A stretch of 45,430 nt of DNA from Spirochaetota bacterium. Lineage in GTDB: Bacteria > Spirochaetota > Spirochaetia > CADAEX01. A program made the translations under genes and the position numbers. The notes under the pieces are model-generated. The model was not told the origin of the DNA, made no database searches, and saw nothing but the letters and a program-made list of their open reading frames with translations. The stretch spans positions 1 through 45,430 of the forward strand of contig WQTU01000132.1 in the NCBI GenBank assembly GCA_009786125.1, read 5' to 3'. This document shows positions 25,257-32,818 of this stretch, piece by piece (position 1 is the stretch's first letter; every line of letters begins with the position of its first letter).

Positions 25257-26498
25257 ATGAAAAAACTAATATCACTTACAATAGTGATTTTTATGACAGC
25301 GGCAATTCTATTCGCGGGCGGAATAGAAAACAATGTCAACTTTAACGCATGGTATCTTATGAATCCAAGCAGAAATACAGAAGCGAATAGAGCAGATGCT
25401 GTTTTCTACAATCCGGCAGGAACTGCTTTTATGCAAGATGGGCTTTATCTTGGCATTGGTAACCAATTTATATTAAAGAATTATAAACATACAATAACGG
25501 ACGCAGGGATATTAGCGCCGCTTGCCGGCAGAAGTTTTAATTCGGATAACCCGGTTTTGCTCTACCCAAATGCGCATCTTGTTTTTAAGAGAGATAATTA
25601 TGCGCTTTTTGCTGCTTTTGGTGTTTTTGGCGGCGGCGGCAGTCTTGAATTTAATGATGGAACATATCTTTCAAATGCAATGTTAGCTATGGGAGGAGGA
25701 CTTCATGACCACTCTTTTGATCTCTTTTCTGTTACACTTGGGCAAATATTTGGAGCATCTGTCAAAATTAACGATATGATATCTGTTGCTGCAGCAGTAA
25801 GGTTTATACAGAGCAGACAAACCCTTGAAGCAACCAGCACTGGCGCTTCTTCGGGCAATTTATTAAGAGCAGAAGCTTCGGGGAATGGCGTTAGCGGTAT
25901 TTTGGGTGTGCATTTTAGACCAATAGACAGGCTTGATCTCTCTGCAACTTACCAGACAATAACAAGAATACAGCTTGAATACACCAGGGTTGATGGCTCG
26001 CTTGCGTTTATGGCTGATGGTTTTGGTATAAAAAAAGGTAATAAAACCAGTGCTAATCTTCCGGCTGTTCTTGGGCTTGGAGTTGGATACAGAATACTTG
26101 AGAATCTTTATGCAAGTTTGAGCTTTAATTATTACTATAATAAACAAGCAGACCTTATTAGTATGTTAGGTACTCCATACAAAGATTCATGGGAAATTGC
26201 AGCAGGTGTAGATTATGATTTTTCTGATATATTCTCTTTTAGCCTTGGCACTCTTTTTACAAGACATGGAATAAGCAAAACAGCCAATATGCCGGAAGCT
26301 CCGAATCTTAATAGCTTTTCAATAGCTGCAGGAACTTCTATTAGACCAATTCAAGACCTTACTATAGATATTGCAGCATTTAAACCTTTTTTTTCTAGAG
26401 ATAAATTTGAAACATCTGTTGGACCTGCTAACTTGGGAATGGACCTTGAGAGAACTATGATTGTTTTTGGCATCGGAGTTACTTACAAAATATTCTAA
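25257..26498 (+). CDS. FadL/OmpP1/TodX-type outer-membrane transport protein
   Basis: The protein of about 413 residues has a signal peptide ending near ILFAGG and the family hallmark FYNPAGTAFM, followed by a repeated amphipathic beta-strand pattern to a final aromatic strand (GVTYKIF). FadL channels take up long-chain fatty acids or hydrophobic compounds across the outer membrane. ATG 25257 has a strong AAGGAGG; an ATG eight codons earlier lies within the leader hairpin. A good promoter is present. A MITE-like repeat begins right after the stop codon. Confidence 0.88.
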   Translation: MKKLISLTIVIFMTAAILFAGGIENNVNFNAWYLMNPSRNTEANRADAVFYNPAGTAFMQDGLYLGIGNQFILKNYKHTITDAGILAPLAGRSFNSDNPVLLYPNAHLVFKRDNYALFAAFGVFGGGGSLEFNDGTYLSNAMLAMGGGLHDHSFDLFSVTLGQIFGASVKINDMISVAAAVRFIQSRQTLEATSTGASSGNLLRAEASGNGVSGILGVHFRPIDRLDLSATYQTITRIQLEYTRVDGSLAFMADGFGIKKGNKTSANLPAVLGLGVGYRILENLYASLSFNYYYNKQADLISMLGTPYKDSWEIAAGVDYDFSDIFSFSLGTLFTRHGISKTANMPEAPNLNSFSIAAGTSIRPIQDLTIDIAAFKPFFSRDKFETSVGPANLGMDLERTMIVFGIGVTYKIF

Positions 26499-26632
26499 GG
26501 AATCGCTGATTAAATTTGACTCTAATCAGCGATTCCATGATTTTTCCTCGTTTCCCTTTGGAAAACTGCGAAAAAATGATAATAATGTATTGCTGATTTA
26601 TTCTCGATTGAATAAATCAGCGGTTTCCTAAA
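26499..26632. mobile_element. MITE-like element, E and F ends, copy 1
   Basis: The left end is the family E hairpin (GGAATCGCTGATTA with TAATCAGCGATTCC, a perfect 14-bp stem, loop AATTTGACTC). The right end is the family F hairpin GCTGATTTATTC / GAATAAATCAGC followed by GGTTTCC. The outer ends are inverted to each other (GGAA..CGCTGATT), and TAA occurs on both sides, as in a target duplication. No coding capacity. A related longer copy lies at 34662-34913. Confidence 0.65.
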
Positions 26633-26671
26633 CAGAATTTCCACTACTCCGTCATCGCTTTGCGATGCCAT

Positions 26672-26697
26672 CCCTTCGCCAGCGAAGGGGATTTTTT
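26672..26697 (+). terminator. Hairpin terminator CCCTTCGC-GCGAAGGG
   Basis: An 8-bp stem with a 2-base loop is followed by GATTTTTTATC. It lies 174 bp after the FadL-like stop, beyond the MITE-like element. Confidence 0.65.
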
Positions 26698-26711
26698 ATC
26701 CTGATATGCAG

Positions 26712-26772
26712 CGGAAGGCTGGAGGCTGGTACGCGAGCCGTCTATTAGGCGAAGCGTAACAGCCGCAAGCCA
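26712..26772 (+). repeat. Family D 61-bp repeat, copy 1
   Basis: Begins CGGAAGGCTGGAGGCTGG and ends CCGCAAGCCA. It is identical at 59 of 61 positions to 42759-42819. It precedes the first DUF362 gene by about 50 bp. Confidence 0.93.
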
Positions 26773-26780
26773 AACTACTG

Positions 26781-26807
26781 TTGGCAGGGCTTGTTCTGTG
26801 GTATAAT
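26781..26807 (+). promoter_or_regulatory. Candidate promoter before the first DUF362 gene
   Basis: TTGGCA and TATAAT (26802-26807) are 15 bp apart, a little short. The -35-like part lies in repeat-related sequence (GGCAGGGCTTG). Confidence 0.35.
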
Positions 26808-26824
26808 ACCTTCTGGAGGTATTT

Positions 26825-27958
26825 ATGAGTAAAAAAGTATCAGATGTTTATTTTATAGATATGAGAGCAAAATCTGGTAATAATATATTCGATAAAATAA
26901 AAAATCTTATTTTATCTGCCGGGTTTAATAATCTTGACCTTGATAAAAAATTTACTGCTTTGAAAATCCACTTTGGAGAGCCTGGAAATTATTCTTATGT
27001 AAGACCTGTTTTTGTTTCTATTATATCGAAACTTGTTAAGACGCAGGGCGGAATTCCGTTTCTTACAGATACAAACACCATGTACACAGGACAGCGGGCG
27101 AATGCTGCAGATCATCTTGAAACTGCAGAAAAGCATGGTTTTTTAAGTGTGGTTACGGGCTGTCCTGTAATAATTGCAGATGGCTTGCGGGGAACAGAGT
27201 ACAAGAATGTGGAAATAAATCTTAAATATTGTAAGTCTGCAAAAATTGGGGCTGTTATCGCTGACTCGGATGTAATCATCAGTATAAATCATTTTAAGGG
27301 TCATGATATGACGGGGTTTGGCGGTGCGCTGAAAAATATTGGAATGGGATGCGGTTCAAGAGCAGGGAAGCGCGAAATGCACTCGGATGCTTTGCCGGCG
27401 ATTGATAAGGCAAAGTGTAATTCCTGCGGAAGGTGCGTGGAGGCTTGCGCAGCAAAGGCGATGGAGCTCGTCGCGACTAATACTCAATCGGATCCCAAAG
27501 CACATATAATTGGAGAAATATGCACGGGCTGCGGTCAGTGTATTGCTGTTTGCAATAATAAGGCTGTGCGGATTGGCAGAAACAAGGATGTAAATATTGT
27601 GATAAATAAAATTGCAGAATACAGCTATGCGGTTTTAAAGGACAAGAAGCATTTCCACATAACTTTTATAATGGATGTGTCGCCAAACTGCGACTGCTGG
27701 TCGCATAATGATGCTCCTATTGTGCCGAATATTGGGGTTCTTGCCTCTTTTGATCCTGTTGCGATTGATTTGGCTGCTGTTGATCTTGTTAATGCTGCGC
27801 CTGGAATAAGCGGGAGTCTGCTTGATAAGGCGGGGTGCAAGCCTGGCGAGGATAAATTTTTGGCGCTCTACCCTAAAAGCGACTGGAGGGCAGGAATCGA
27901 ATATGCTGCTTCGCTTGGGCTTGGAAACTGTAAATATAAGCTTATAAAAGTTGACTAG
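26825..27958 (+). CDS. DUF362 protein with two 4Fe-4S clusters
   Basis: The 377-residue protein has an N-terminal DUF362 domain (ALKIHFGEPGNYSYVRPVF, then DVIISINHFKGHDMTGFGGALKNIGMGC) and a ferredoxin insert with two CxxCxxCxxxC-type motifs (CNSCGRCVEAC and CTGCGQCIAVC). DUF362 proteins are iron-sulfur proteins of unknown function in anaerobes. GGAGG precedes ATG 26825. It is only distantly similar to the second DUF362 protein at 39263 in the arrangement of domains; here the clusters are central. Confidence 0.9.
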   Translation: MSKKVSDVYFIDMRAKSGNNIFDKIKNLILSAGFNNLDLDKKFTALKIHFGEPGNYSYVRPVFVSIISKLVKTQGGIPFLTDTNTMYTGQRANAADHLETAEKHGFLSVVTGCPVIIADGLRGTEYKNVEINLKYCKSAKIGAVIADSDVIISINHFKGHDMTGFGGALKNIGMGCGSRAGKREMHSDALPAIDKAKCNSCGRCVEACAAKAMELVATNTQSDPKAHIIGEICTGCGQCIAVCNNKAVRIGRNKDVNIVINKIAEYSYAVLKDKKHFHITFIMDVSPNCDCWSHNDAPIVPNIGVLASFDPVAIDLAAVDLVNAAPGISGSLLDKAGCKPGEDKFLALYPKSDWRAGIEYAASLGLGNCKYKLIKVD

Positions 27959-28096
27959 GGGGTATTATCGGTATAAATGAAGGAAAAAAATCGTATGTTA
28001 AGAACAGAATTGTTGCAAAAATTTAAATTATAGTATAATATTATGCCAAACAAAAAGAATTATAGCTCTTTTTGCAAATATTACGGAGGTTAAAGG

Positions 28097-28705
28097 TTGA
28101 AAAAAATATTACTTATTTTGCCTTTTGTTATTATTCTTCTATTTTCGTGTAGGTCTAGACCTGCGATTGTTGAAGAAGAGGTGCCGGAAAAGGAGCCAAA
28201 AGTAGAGGAAATAGCAGAAATAGAGCTAGCTGTAGGCGGAGTTGCGAAAAGCAGGGCTGTTGAGGCTATGGAAAGAGCGCGATCTATTAGGGCAGACGTA
28301 GCGGTGCGGGAAGATTTTAACGCAGCTCTTGCTGTATTTAAGGAAGCGGAAAAAGAGATTGATAATGCAAATAAAGAATTGGTTGTAAGAAACTTTCTTG
28401 AAGCGGAAAGAATCGTTCTTAATGCAGAGACATTGTTTTTAGAAGCAGAAGAATTATTTCTCAGGGCATATGAAACCACAAGAATTAAGAGAGAAGAAGC
28501 TCGAATTGAGCTAAACAGAGCCAGATCGGAAATCAGGCGTGTTGAAAGCGAAGCAACGGGGGTTGCAGAAGAGCTTGGCGAAGAAACGGTTCAGGCTTCG
28601 GCTGTAGAAGATGACAAGCCGGCTGAATGCGCTATTGAAGCACGGCAAGGCTATTGTTACGAGTGCGAGCTTGAAATGTATGAAGAAGGAGTGCCCGGTA
28701 TATGA
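28097..28705 (+). CDS. DUF4398-like lipoprotein
   Basis: The 202-residue protein has a lipobox (IILLFSC, Cys near residue 18), a Glu/Lys/Pro-rich linker and a long helical region of repeated Ala/Glu/Arg heptads (MERARSIRADVAVREDFNAA and on), as in DUF4398 proteins. The end has CAIEARQGYCYECELEM. TTG 28097 has GGAGG seven bases upstream. It overlaps the LysM gene start as ATGA, so the two form an envelope operon. Confidence 0.78.
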   Translation: MKKILLILPFVIILLFSCRSRPAIVEEEVPEKEPKVEEIAEIELAVGGVAKSRAVEAMERARSIRADVAVREDFNAALAVFKEAEKEIDNANKELVVRNFLEAERIVLNAETLFLEAEELFLRAYETTRIKREEARIELNRARSEIRRVESEATGVAEELGEETVQASAVEDDKPAECAIEARQGYCYECELEMYEEGVPGI

Positions 28706-29412
28706 AAAAGTTAACTATATTTTCAATTTTTATGCTTTTTACTGTGTCTGGTGTTTTTGCTCAGGCATTCTTGCATAATAATCACTATTTTCAGGAATCT
28801 GTCAGGTATGAAAGGCTTTCTCAGCAGGCTTTTAGTGAAGCCAGATATGATGATTCTACTGAATATGCGATAAGGTCTCAGGAATATTCTGCGCTTTCCA
28901 GGCAATTTATAGCGGAACAGGTTGCGGCATTCAGAGCAAGAACAGCGCTTACTGCTGCCAGAGATAGAATGGTTGTTGCTGACAGGTTGAATATCCAGCA
29001 AAGGTATGCTGAATTATATGCTGAAGCATCGCAATATTTTCAGGATGCAAATTATAAATTTAATTCAAGGGATTTTGAAGAGAGTATAGCTGCTTCTGAA
29101 AGAGTTTTGGCGCTTCTTGAAGGCATAGCTCCTGCTCAAAGGGAGGAACCTGCTGTTGCAGAAAAACCGCCTGCTCCTGCAGGGGTAACTCTTGTTGCTT
29201 ACTATGAAGTAAGACTTAATAAGCAAAGAAGAGAATCTCTCTGGAGAATTGCTGAATTTGACTTTATTTATGGGGATCCGTTTAAATGGCCGATTCTTTT
29301 TGAAGCAAACAGAGATATTATGCCGGAACGAGACAATCCGAGTCTTATTCATCCCGGAATGATTCTTAGAATTCCTTCTATTGCAGGAGAGGAAAGAAGC
29401 GGGAAAAAATAA
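28702..29412 (+). CDS. Secreted helical protein with a C-terminal LysM domain
   Basis: The 236-residue protein has a signal peptide cut near VFAQA, a helical DUF4398-like half (YERLSQQAFSEARYDDSTEY), a Pro/Ala linker near residue 150, and a LysM-like peptidoglycan-binding end (SLWRIAEFDFIYGDPFKWPILFEANRD, then HPGMILRIPS). It probably sits in the periplasm and binds the cell wall, next to its lipoprotein partner. A family A repeat begins soon after the stop. Confidence 0.83.
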   Translation: MKKLTIFSIFMLFTVSGVFAQAFLHNNHYFQESVRYERLSQQAFSEARYDDSTEYAIRSQEYSALSRQFIAEQVAAFRARTALTAARDRMVVADRLNIQQRYAELYAEASQYFQDANYKFNSRDFEESIAASERVLALLEGIAPAQREEPAVAEKPPAPAGVTLVAYYEVRLNKQRRESLWRIAEFDFIYGDPFKWPILFEANRDIMPERDNPSLIHPGMILRIPSIAGEERSGKK

Positions 29413-29421
29413 TCTGCTGTT

Positions 29422-29640
29422 TTCCGAATGTAGCGAGCGAATGAAGTCGTAACCTTTGTTTGCGTTGGATTTTATTTACCGACGAAGCGAGAACCGCGGG
29501 CAAGCAAAGCTTGCGCATGGTCGAGCGAGGAGGTAAACAAAAGGGTCGCGTAGGCGTACCCCGCTGCTTGCAGCGGAACACGCGCCAACGGCGCGGGATG
29601 CAGGGCTTGCCCTGTGGTCGCTTTGCACGTAATACTTTTT
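29422..29640 (+). repeat. Family A repeat, copy 3
   Basis: Contains CCGACGAAGCGAGAACCGCG, GAGCGAGGAGGTAAACAAAAG and CAGGGCTTGCCCTGTGG, matching 10031-10260. Several nested palindromes are visible (CCGCTGCTTGCAGCGG, GCGCCAACGGCGC). No gene lies here. Confidence 0.85.
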
Positions 29641-29642
29641 AT

Positions 29643-29675
29643 AAAAAAAGGGCTGCTATGGCAGCCCTTTTTTTT
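29643..29675. terminator. Bidirectional terminator
   Basis: GGGCTGC-TATG-GCAGCCC is flanked by A7 on the left and T8 on the right. It can serve both the LysM operon and the convergent secreted protein. Confidence 0.88.
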
Positions 29676-29711
29676 GGAACTATGGCTATGGCGCAGACAA
29701 GTGTTTAAAGC

Positions 29712-30227
29712 TTATCTTGTTCTTTTGGATCTTTTAGGTTCTACGGTGTCTCTGTGTCCCCTTGTGACTCTGTTTGCCCTTTCTATACTTGCTCTTTTGT
29801 TTAAAACCAGAAATTTCCTCCCATCGTGTTGTACTTCAAAAACTCTGATCGTTCTTTCGGCGGCTGGAGTTCGTCTTGTTGGCATTACAATGCCTTTTAC
29901 GCTAATTACAGAGCCATTTTCCAGACCTAAGGTTTGAATTGCATCGGAAGAAAGTATTATTCTTGTTTCTTTATCTCCGGATTTTATAATATGGCGATTG
30001 TTGTCTCTTATTATAATTTCTCCTGTGATCTCTCTGACTTCTATGACATGAACTCCGGGGGGGTGCATTGTGTGGTGCTGATTTGTTTGTCTGTGCGCTT
30101 GTCTGGCGCCATGCGGGTTTCTTGATTCTCTGCTGTCTCTGCAGCATCTACTTTCTCTGCCGTGTGCAAAAACAGAAGTTGTTCCTATCAGTGTAATTAA
30201 AACCATCAATCCAATAATTTTTTTCAT
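29712..30227 (-). CDS. Secreted basic protein of unknown function
   Basis: The 171-residue protein has a signal peptide cut near SVFAHG, a His/Arg-rich stretch (AHRQTNQHHTMHPPG) that could bind metal, and a beta-rich domain (GEIIIRDNNRHIIKSGD, SVISVKGIVMPTRRT) with an OB-like look. The C-terminus is very basic (RGHRDTVEPKRSKRTR). I recognise no family. AGGAGAG precedes ATG 30227. It appears monocistronic. Confidence 0.7.
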   Translation of the reverse strand: MKKIIGLMVLITLIGTTSVFAHGRESRCCRDSRESRNPHGARQAHRQTNQHHTMHPPGVHVIEVREITGEIIIRDNNRHIIKSGDKETRIILSSDAIQTLGLENGSVISVKGIVMPTRRTPAAERTIRVFEVQHDGRKFLVLNKRASIERANRVTRGHRDTVEPKRSKRTR

Positions 30228-30349
30228 TTTAACTCTCCTATACCTTTGTTGTGTTTACCTATCTTAACAACTGAAGTGTGAAGATAATGTGAAGATGATA
30301 TATGATTTCAAAGGTGTTTTAGAAAAATTTAATGAATTAAAACATTTAT

Positions 30350-30500
30350 TTCCGAATGAAGCGAGGGTCGCGACGTGCTTGCACGCACATCCGCCGAATA
30401 AGTGAGAGTCGCGGGCGTGCTTGCACGCACATGACCGAACGATGAGGTGGACAAAGGAGCTATGCTCCTTATGTACCGAGCGAATGAGGAAACAAAGGGT
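30350..30500 (+). repeat. Family A repeat, copy 4
   Basis: Begins ATTTCCGAATGAAGCGAG and includes GTGCTTGCACGCACATCC, GTGCTTGCACGCACATGACC and GGAGCTATGCTCC. It contains two half-copies in tandem. The region between the secreted protein and the YdbC-like gene (30228-30583) holds nothing else I can name. Confidence 0.88.
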
Positions 30501-30583
30501 ATAATACTCTTTATTTTTATTTATATTTGGGATATAGTTGAGTATAAACGTTTTGACTTGGAGTTTTAAGGAGCTTTTTGACA

Positions 30584-30808
30584 ATGAGTGATTTTAGTTA
30601 TGAAATAAAAGAGAGAATAGCAATATTATCTGAAAGCAAAGCCGGATGGACAAAAGAACTTAATCTTATTAGCTGGGGCGGGAGAGCGCCTAAGTATGAT
30701 ATAAGGGATTGGGCTCCGGGAGGTGAAAAAATGGGCAAAGGGGTAACTTTGCAAAAAGAGGAGCTGATAAAACTAAAAGAGATATTAAAAAATCTTGAGT
30801 TGTCGTAA
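30584..30808 (+). CDS. YdbC/PC4-like nucleic-acid-binding protein
   Basis: The 74-residue protein matches the YdbC/PC4 fold family: IKERIAILSESKAGWTKELN, SWGGRAPKYDIRDWAPGGEKMGKGVTL and a closing helix EELIKLKEILKNL. Such proteins bind single-stranded DNA or act with transcription. ATG 30584 is preferred over a TTG six bases earlier, since AAGGAG fits the ATG better. Confidence 0.85.
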   Translation: MSDFSYEIKERIAILSESKAGWTKELNLISWGGRAPKYDIRDWAPGGEKMGKGVTLQKEELIKLKEILKNLELS

Positions 30809-30930
30809 AATAAAGGAAAAAGAATATATGAGTTCTGATAAATAGTAATCAGCCTAATATAAATCCTTAGAGGCTTCATGAAAACATGAATGATATTTTA
30901 AAAAAGCTTTATCTTTAATAAGGATAGGGG

Positions 30931-32010
30931 ATGAAAAAAAAGATATTTATATTATACCTATTGATAATTGGTTCTTCTGCCGCGGTTTTTGCTCAGGAAG
31001 TAAGTGCAAGAATTGTTAGTCTTGGCGGCTCTGCAGAAATTCATAGTGGCAGAAGTATAACTAATGAATCTGCTATAGATGTTGGATTTATAGTTAGAGA
31101 AGCAGATCTTGTTAGTACGGGTTCTGATGGATATGTTGAGCTTGAAATAACTTCTCCTTCTAATATTGTTTTTGTAAAAATAAACAGAAACAGCGCTTTT
31201 TATTTTATGAGGAAGCAGGCAGACGCAATTTTTTTGAGAATACTTTCCGGAGATGCTGAAATAAGGATAACAGAAGCTTTTCTTGATGATAAGGTTAATG
31301 TCTCATTGGGAAAAATGTTGCTTTACGGGGGGCGGGAATTCGGAGTTACTTTAGCGCCTGAAGGTTCGGTGCTTTTGACTTGCACAGAAGGTTCTGTGTT
31401 ATGCAGAACTGTTTTAGGCAGGCAATATTACATAGAGGCAGGGATGACGCTGGAGTTTTTGCCCAACAGGTCTCCGAGGAGTAATGAAATTGGAAGCGAG
31501 AATTTTCCAAGATTTAGAAATGACTGGTTTGCAGAGCGAGTAAGGCTTTTTAGGCTTGGGGCTTTTTCTATTACAAGGCAGCGCATAGATCGATATGAGG
31601 AGAGCGCAAAGCAATTCACTCTTTTTTATAATGAACTTGTTAAATTCGAATCAATATTTGAAAAATATAAAAATGGAACAGAAGGGATTGCCAGGAGTAC
31701 AATTCTTGGAGATAAGGCTAAAATAGAATCAGCGATTTCTGATATGAAAAGTATTTTTTTCCGGCATGAAGAACTTTTTTATTCTGTTGTTGAAAGCAAG
31801 AATTTGCATAACCAATTTCCAATAAGAGGAGCATTAAGAAGAAGATATACTATTGCTGATTTTATGGGTGATTTTGAGAGAAATTATGAGCAAATGGTAA
31901 AAAAAGCATCTCATACGCGGCAAATGCTTAAAATATATTCGAAAATGAGTGATAATAATTTTTCAACAGCTTTAATTGAAGAAATTTTTAATGTGAATCC
32001 CGTTTTTTAA
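30931..32010 (+). CDS. FecR-domain secreted protein
   Basis: The 359-residue protein has a signal peptide (IIGSSAAVFAQE) and an N-terminal FecR-like beta domain (VSLGGSAEIHSGR, READLVSTGSDGYVELEI), where FecR domains usually act as periplasmic sensors or structural modules. The C-terminal half is helical (YEESAKQFTLFYNELVKFES) and unknown to me. AAGG lies upstream of ATG 30931. No sigma factor neighbours it, so it is probably not a Fec-type sensor. Confidence 0.75.
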   Translation: MKKKIFILYLLIIGSSAAVFAQEVSARIVSLGGSAEIHSGRSITNESAIDVGFIVREADLVSTGSDGYVELEITSPSNIVFVKINRNSAFYFMRKQADAIFLRILSGDAEIRITEAFLDDKVNVSLGKMLLYGGREFGVTLAPEGSVLLTCTEGSVLCRTVLGRQYYIEAGMTLEFLPNRSPRSNEIGSENFPRFRNDWFAERVRLFRLGAFSITRQRIDRYEESAKQFTLFYNELVKFESIFEKYKNGTEGIARSTILGDKAKIESAISDMKSIFFRHEELFYSVVESKNLHNQFPIRGALRRRYTIADFMGDFERNYEQMVKKASHTRQMLKIYSKMSDNNFSTALIEEIFNVNPVF

Positions 32011-32165
32011 TACTGTAATGTAGCCCCGCAAGTTCGGGATACTGCGCAATTTATTCTCGATTGAATAAATCAGCGGGTTCTTAATATTGTGCTGATGCAG
32101 CGAAAATTGTGCCAAAACGAACCCTAAAGGAACGCAAAAGATTTAATAACCTTTTTATTTCATTA
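32011..32165. other. Gene-free stretch with a family F end
   Basis: 32022-32084 matches the right end of the MITE-like element at 34852-34913 (TGTAGCCCCG, TTCGGGATRCTGCGCAATTT, then GAATAAATCAGCG). No partner left end is found here, so it looks like a solo end. The remainder is AT-rich. Confidence 0.7.
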
Positions 32166-32194
32166 TTGACTTACAATTATCAATAGATTATAAT
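32166..32194 (+). promoter_or_regulatory. Sigma-70 promoter of the RRM gene, long leader
   Basis: TTGACT (32166-32171) and TATAAT (32189-32194) are 17 bp apart. Transcription from here gives a leader of about 170 bases before the RRM start, as in cold-regulated messages. Confidence 0.6.
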
Positions 32195-32372
32195 GATTAT
32201 AATCTGTGGCTTGCACAGTGGTTAGATGAATATTTTTTTGTTTTGGTTATAATTTTTGGATAATATGCTTTTTTATCTTCCTTCAATTTTTAATTCTTAA
32301 CAAAATAATAGACTCAATATAACTGTACCACGATTATATTATTTACATGTAAGGGAAAAAAGGAAAAAATTT

Positions 32373-32648
32373 ATGTCAAAAAAACTCTATGTTGGAAATC
32401 TCAACTATGCAACAACAGAAGATCAGCTTGCAGATCTTTTTGCAGGATACGGCAATGTTCTTGATGTATCTATCATAATTGACAGATATACGAACAGGTC
32501 AAAGGGATTTGGTTTTGTTGAGATGGAAGATGGTAATGCTGCTTCTGAGGCTATTGCGGCATTAAACGGAAAACAGTTTAACAACAGAGAGCTTCTTGTT
32601 AATGAAGCGAGGGAAAGAGCTCCAAGAGAAAGAGCTCCAAGAGCCTAG
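32373..32648 (+). CDS. RRM-type RNA-binding protein
   Basis: The 91-residue protein is one RNA-recognition motif: RNP2 is KLYVGNLN near residue 4, and RNP1 is KGFGFVEM near residue 45. The end is short and charged (ARERAPRERAPRA). Bacterial RRM proteins of this size (Rbp type) bind RNA and in some lineages are cold-induced. AAGG lies ahead of ATG 32373. A strong terminator follows at once, so the gene is monocistronic. Confidence 0.93.
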   Translation: MSKKLYVGNLNYATTEDQLADLFAGYGNVLDVSIIIDRYTNRSKGFGFVEMEDGNAASEAIAALNGKQFNNRELLVNEARERAPRERAPRA

Positions 32649-32667
32649 TTTATAAAATGTGAGACAG

Positions 32668-32702
32668 AAGCCGGTTAGATTTTACCTGACCGGCTTTTTT
32701 TG
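32668..32702 (+). terminator. Rho-independent terminator of the RRM gene
   Basis: AAGCCGGTTAG pairs with CTGACCGGCTT (one G-U wobble), followed by TTTTTTT. Confidence 0.88.
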
Positions 32703-32818
32703 TTTTCGCGCTGTTTGGATGCCGGGCTGGTATTTTTTTATACTGCTCTGGTTCAAGATATTGAAAAATCGAGTAAAGATTGTATAATATATTTTGATAC
32801 TATAAAAGCAGGTGTAGT

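Noticed and set aside
29460-29708. ORFs within family A repeat copy 3
   Set aside because: GC-rich palindromic DNA opens frames in several directions; none has a start context or known motif.
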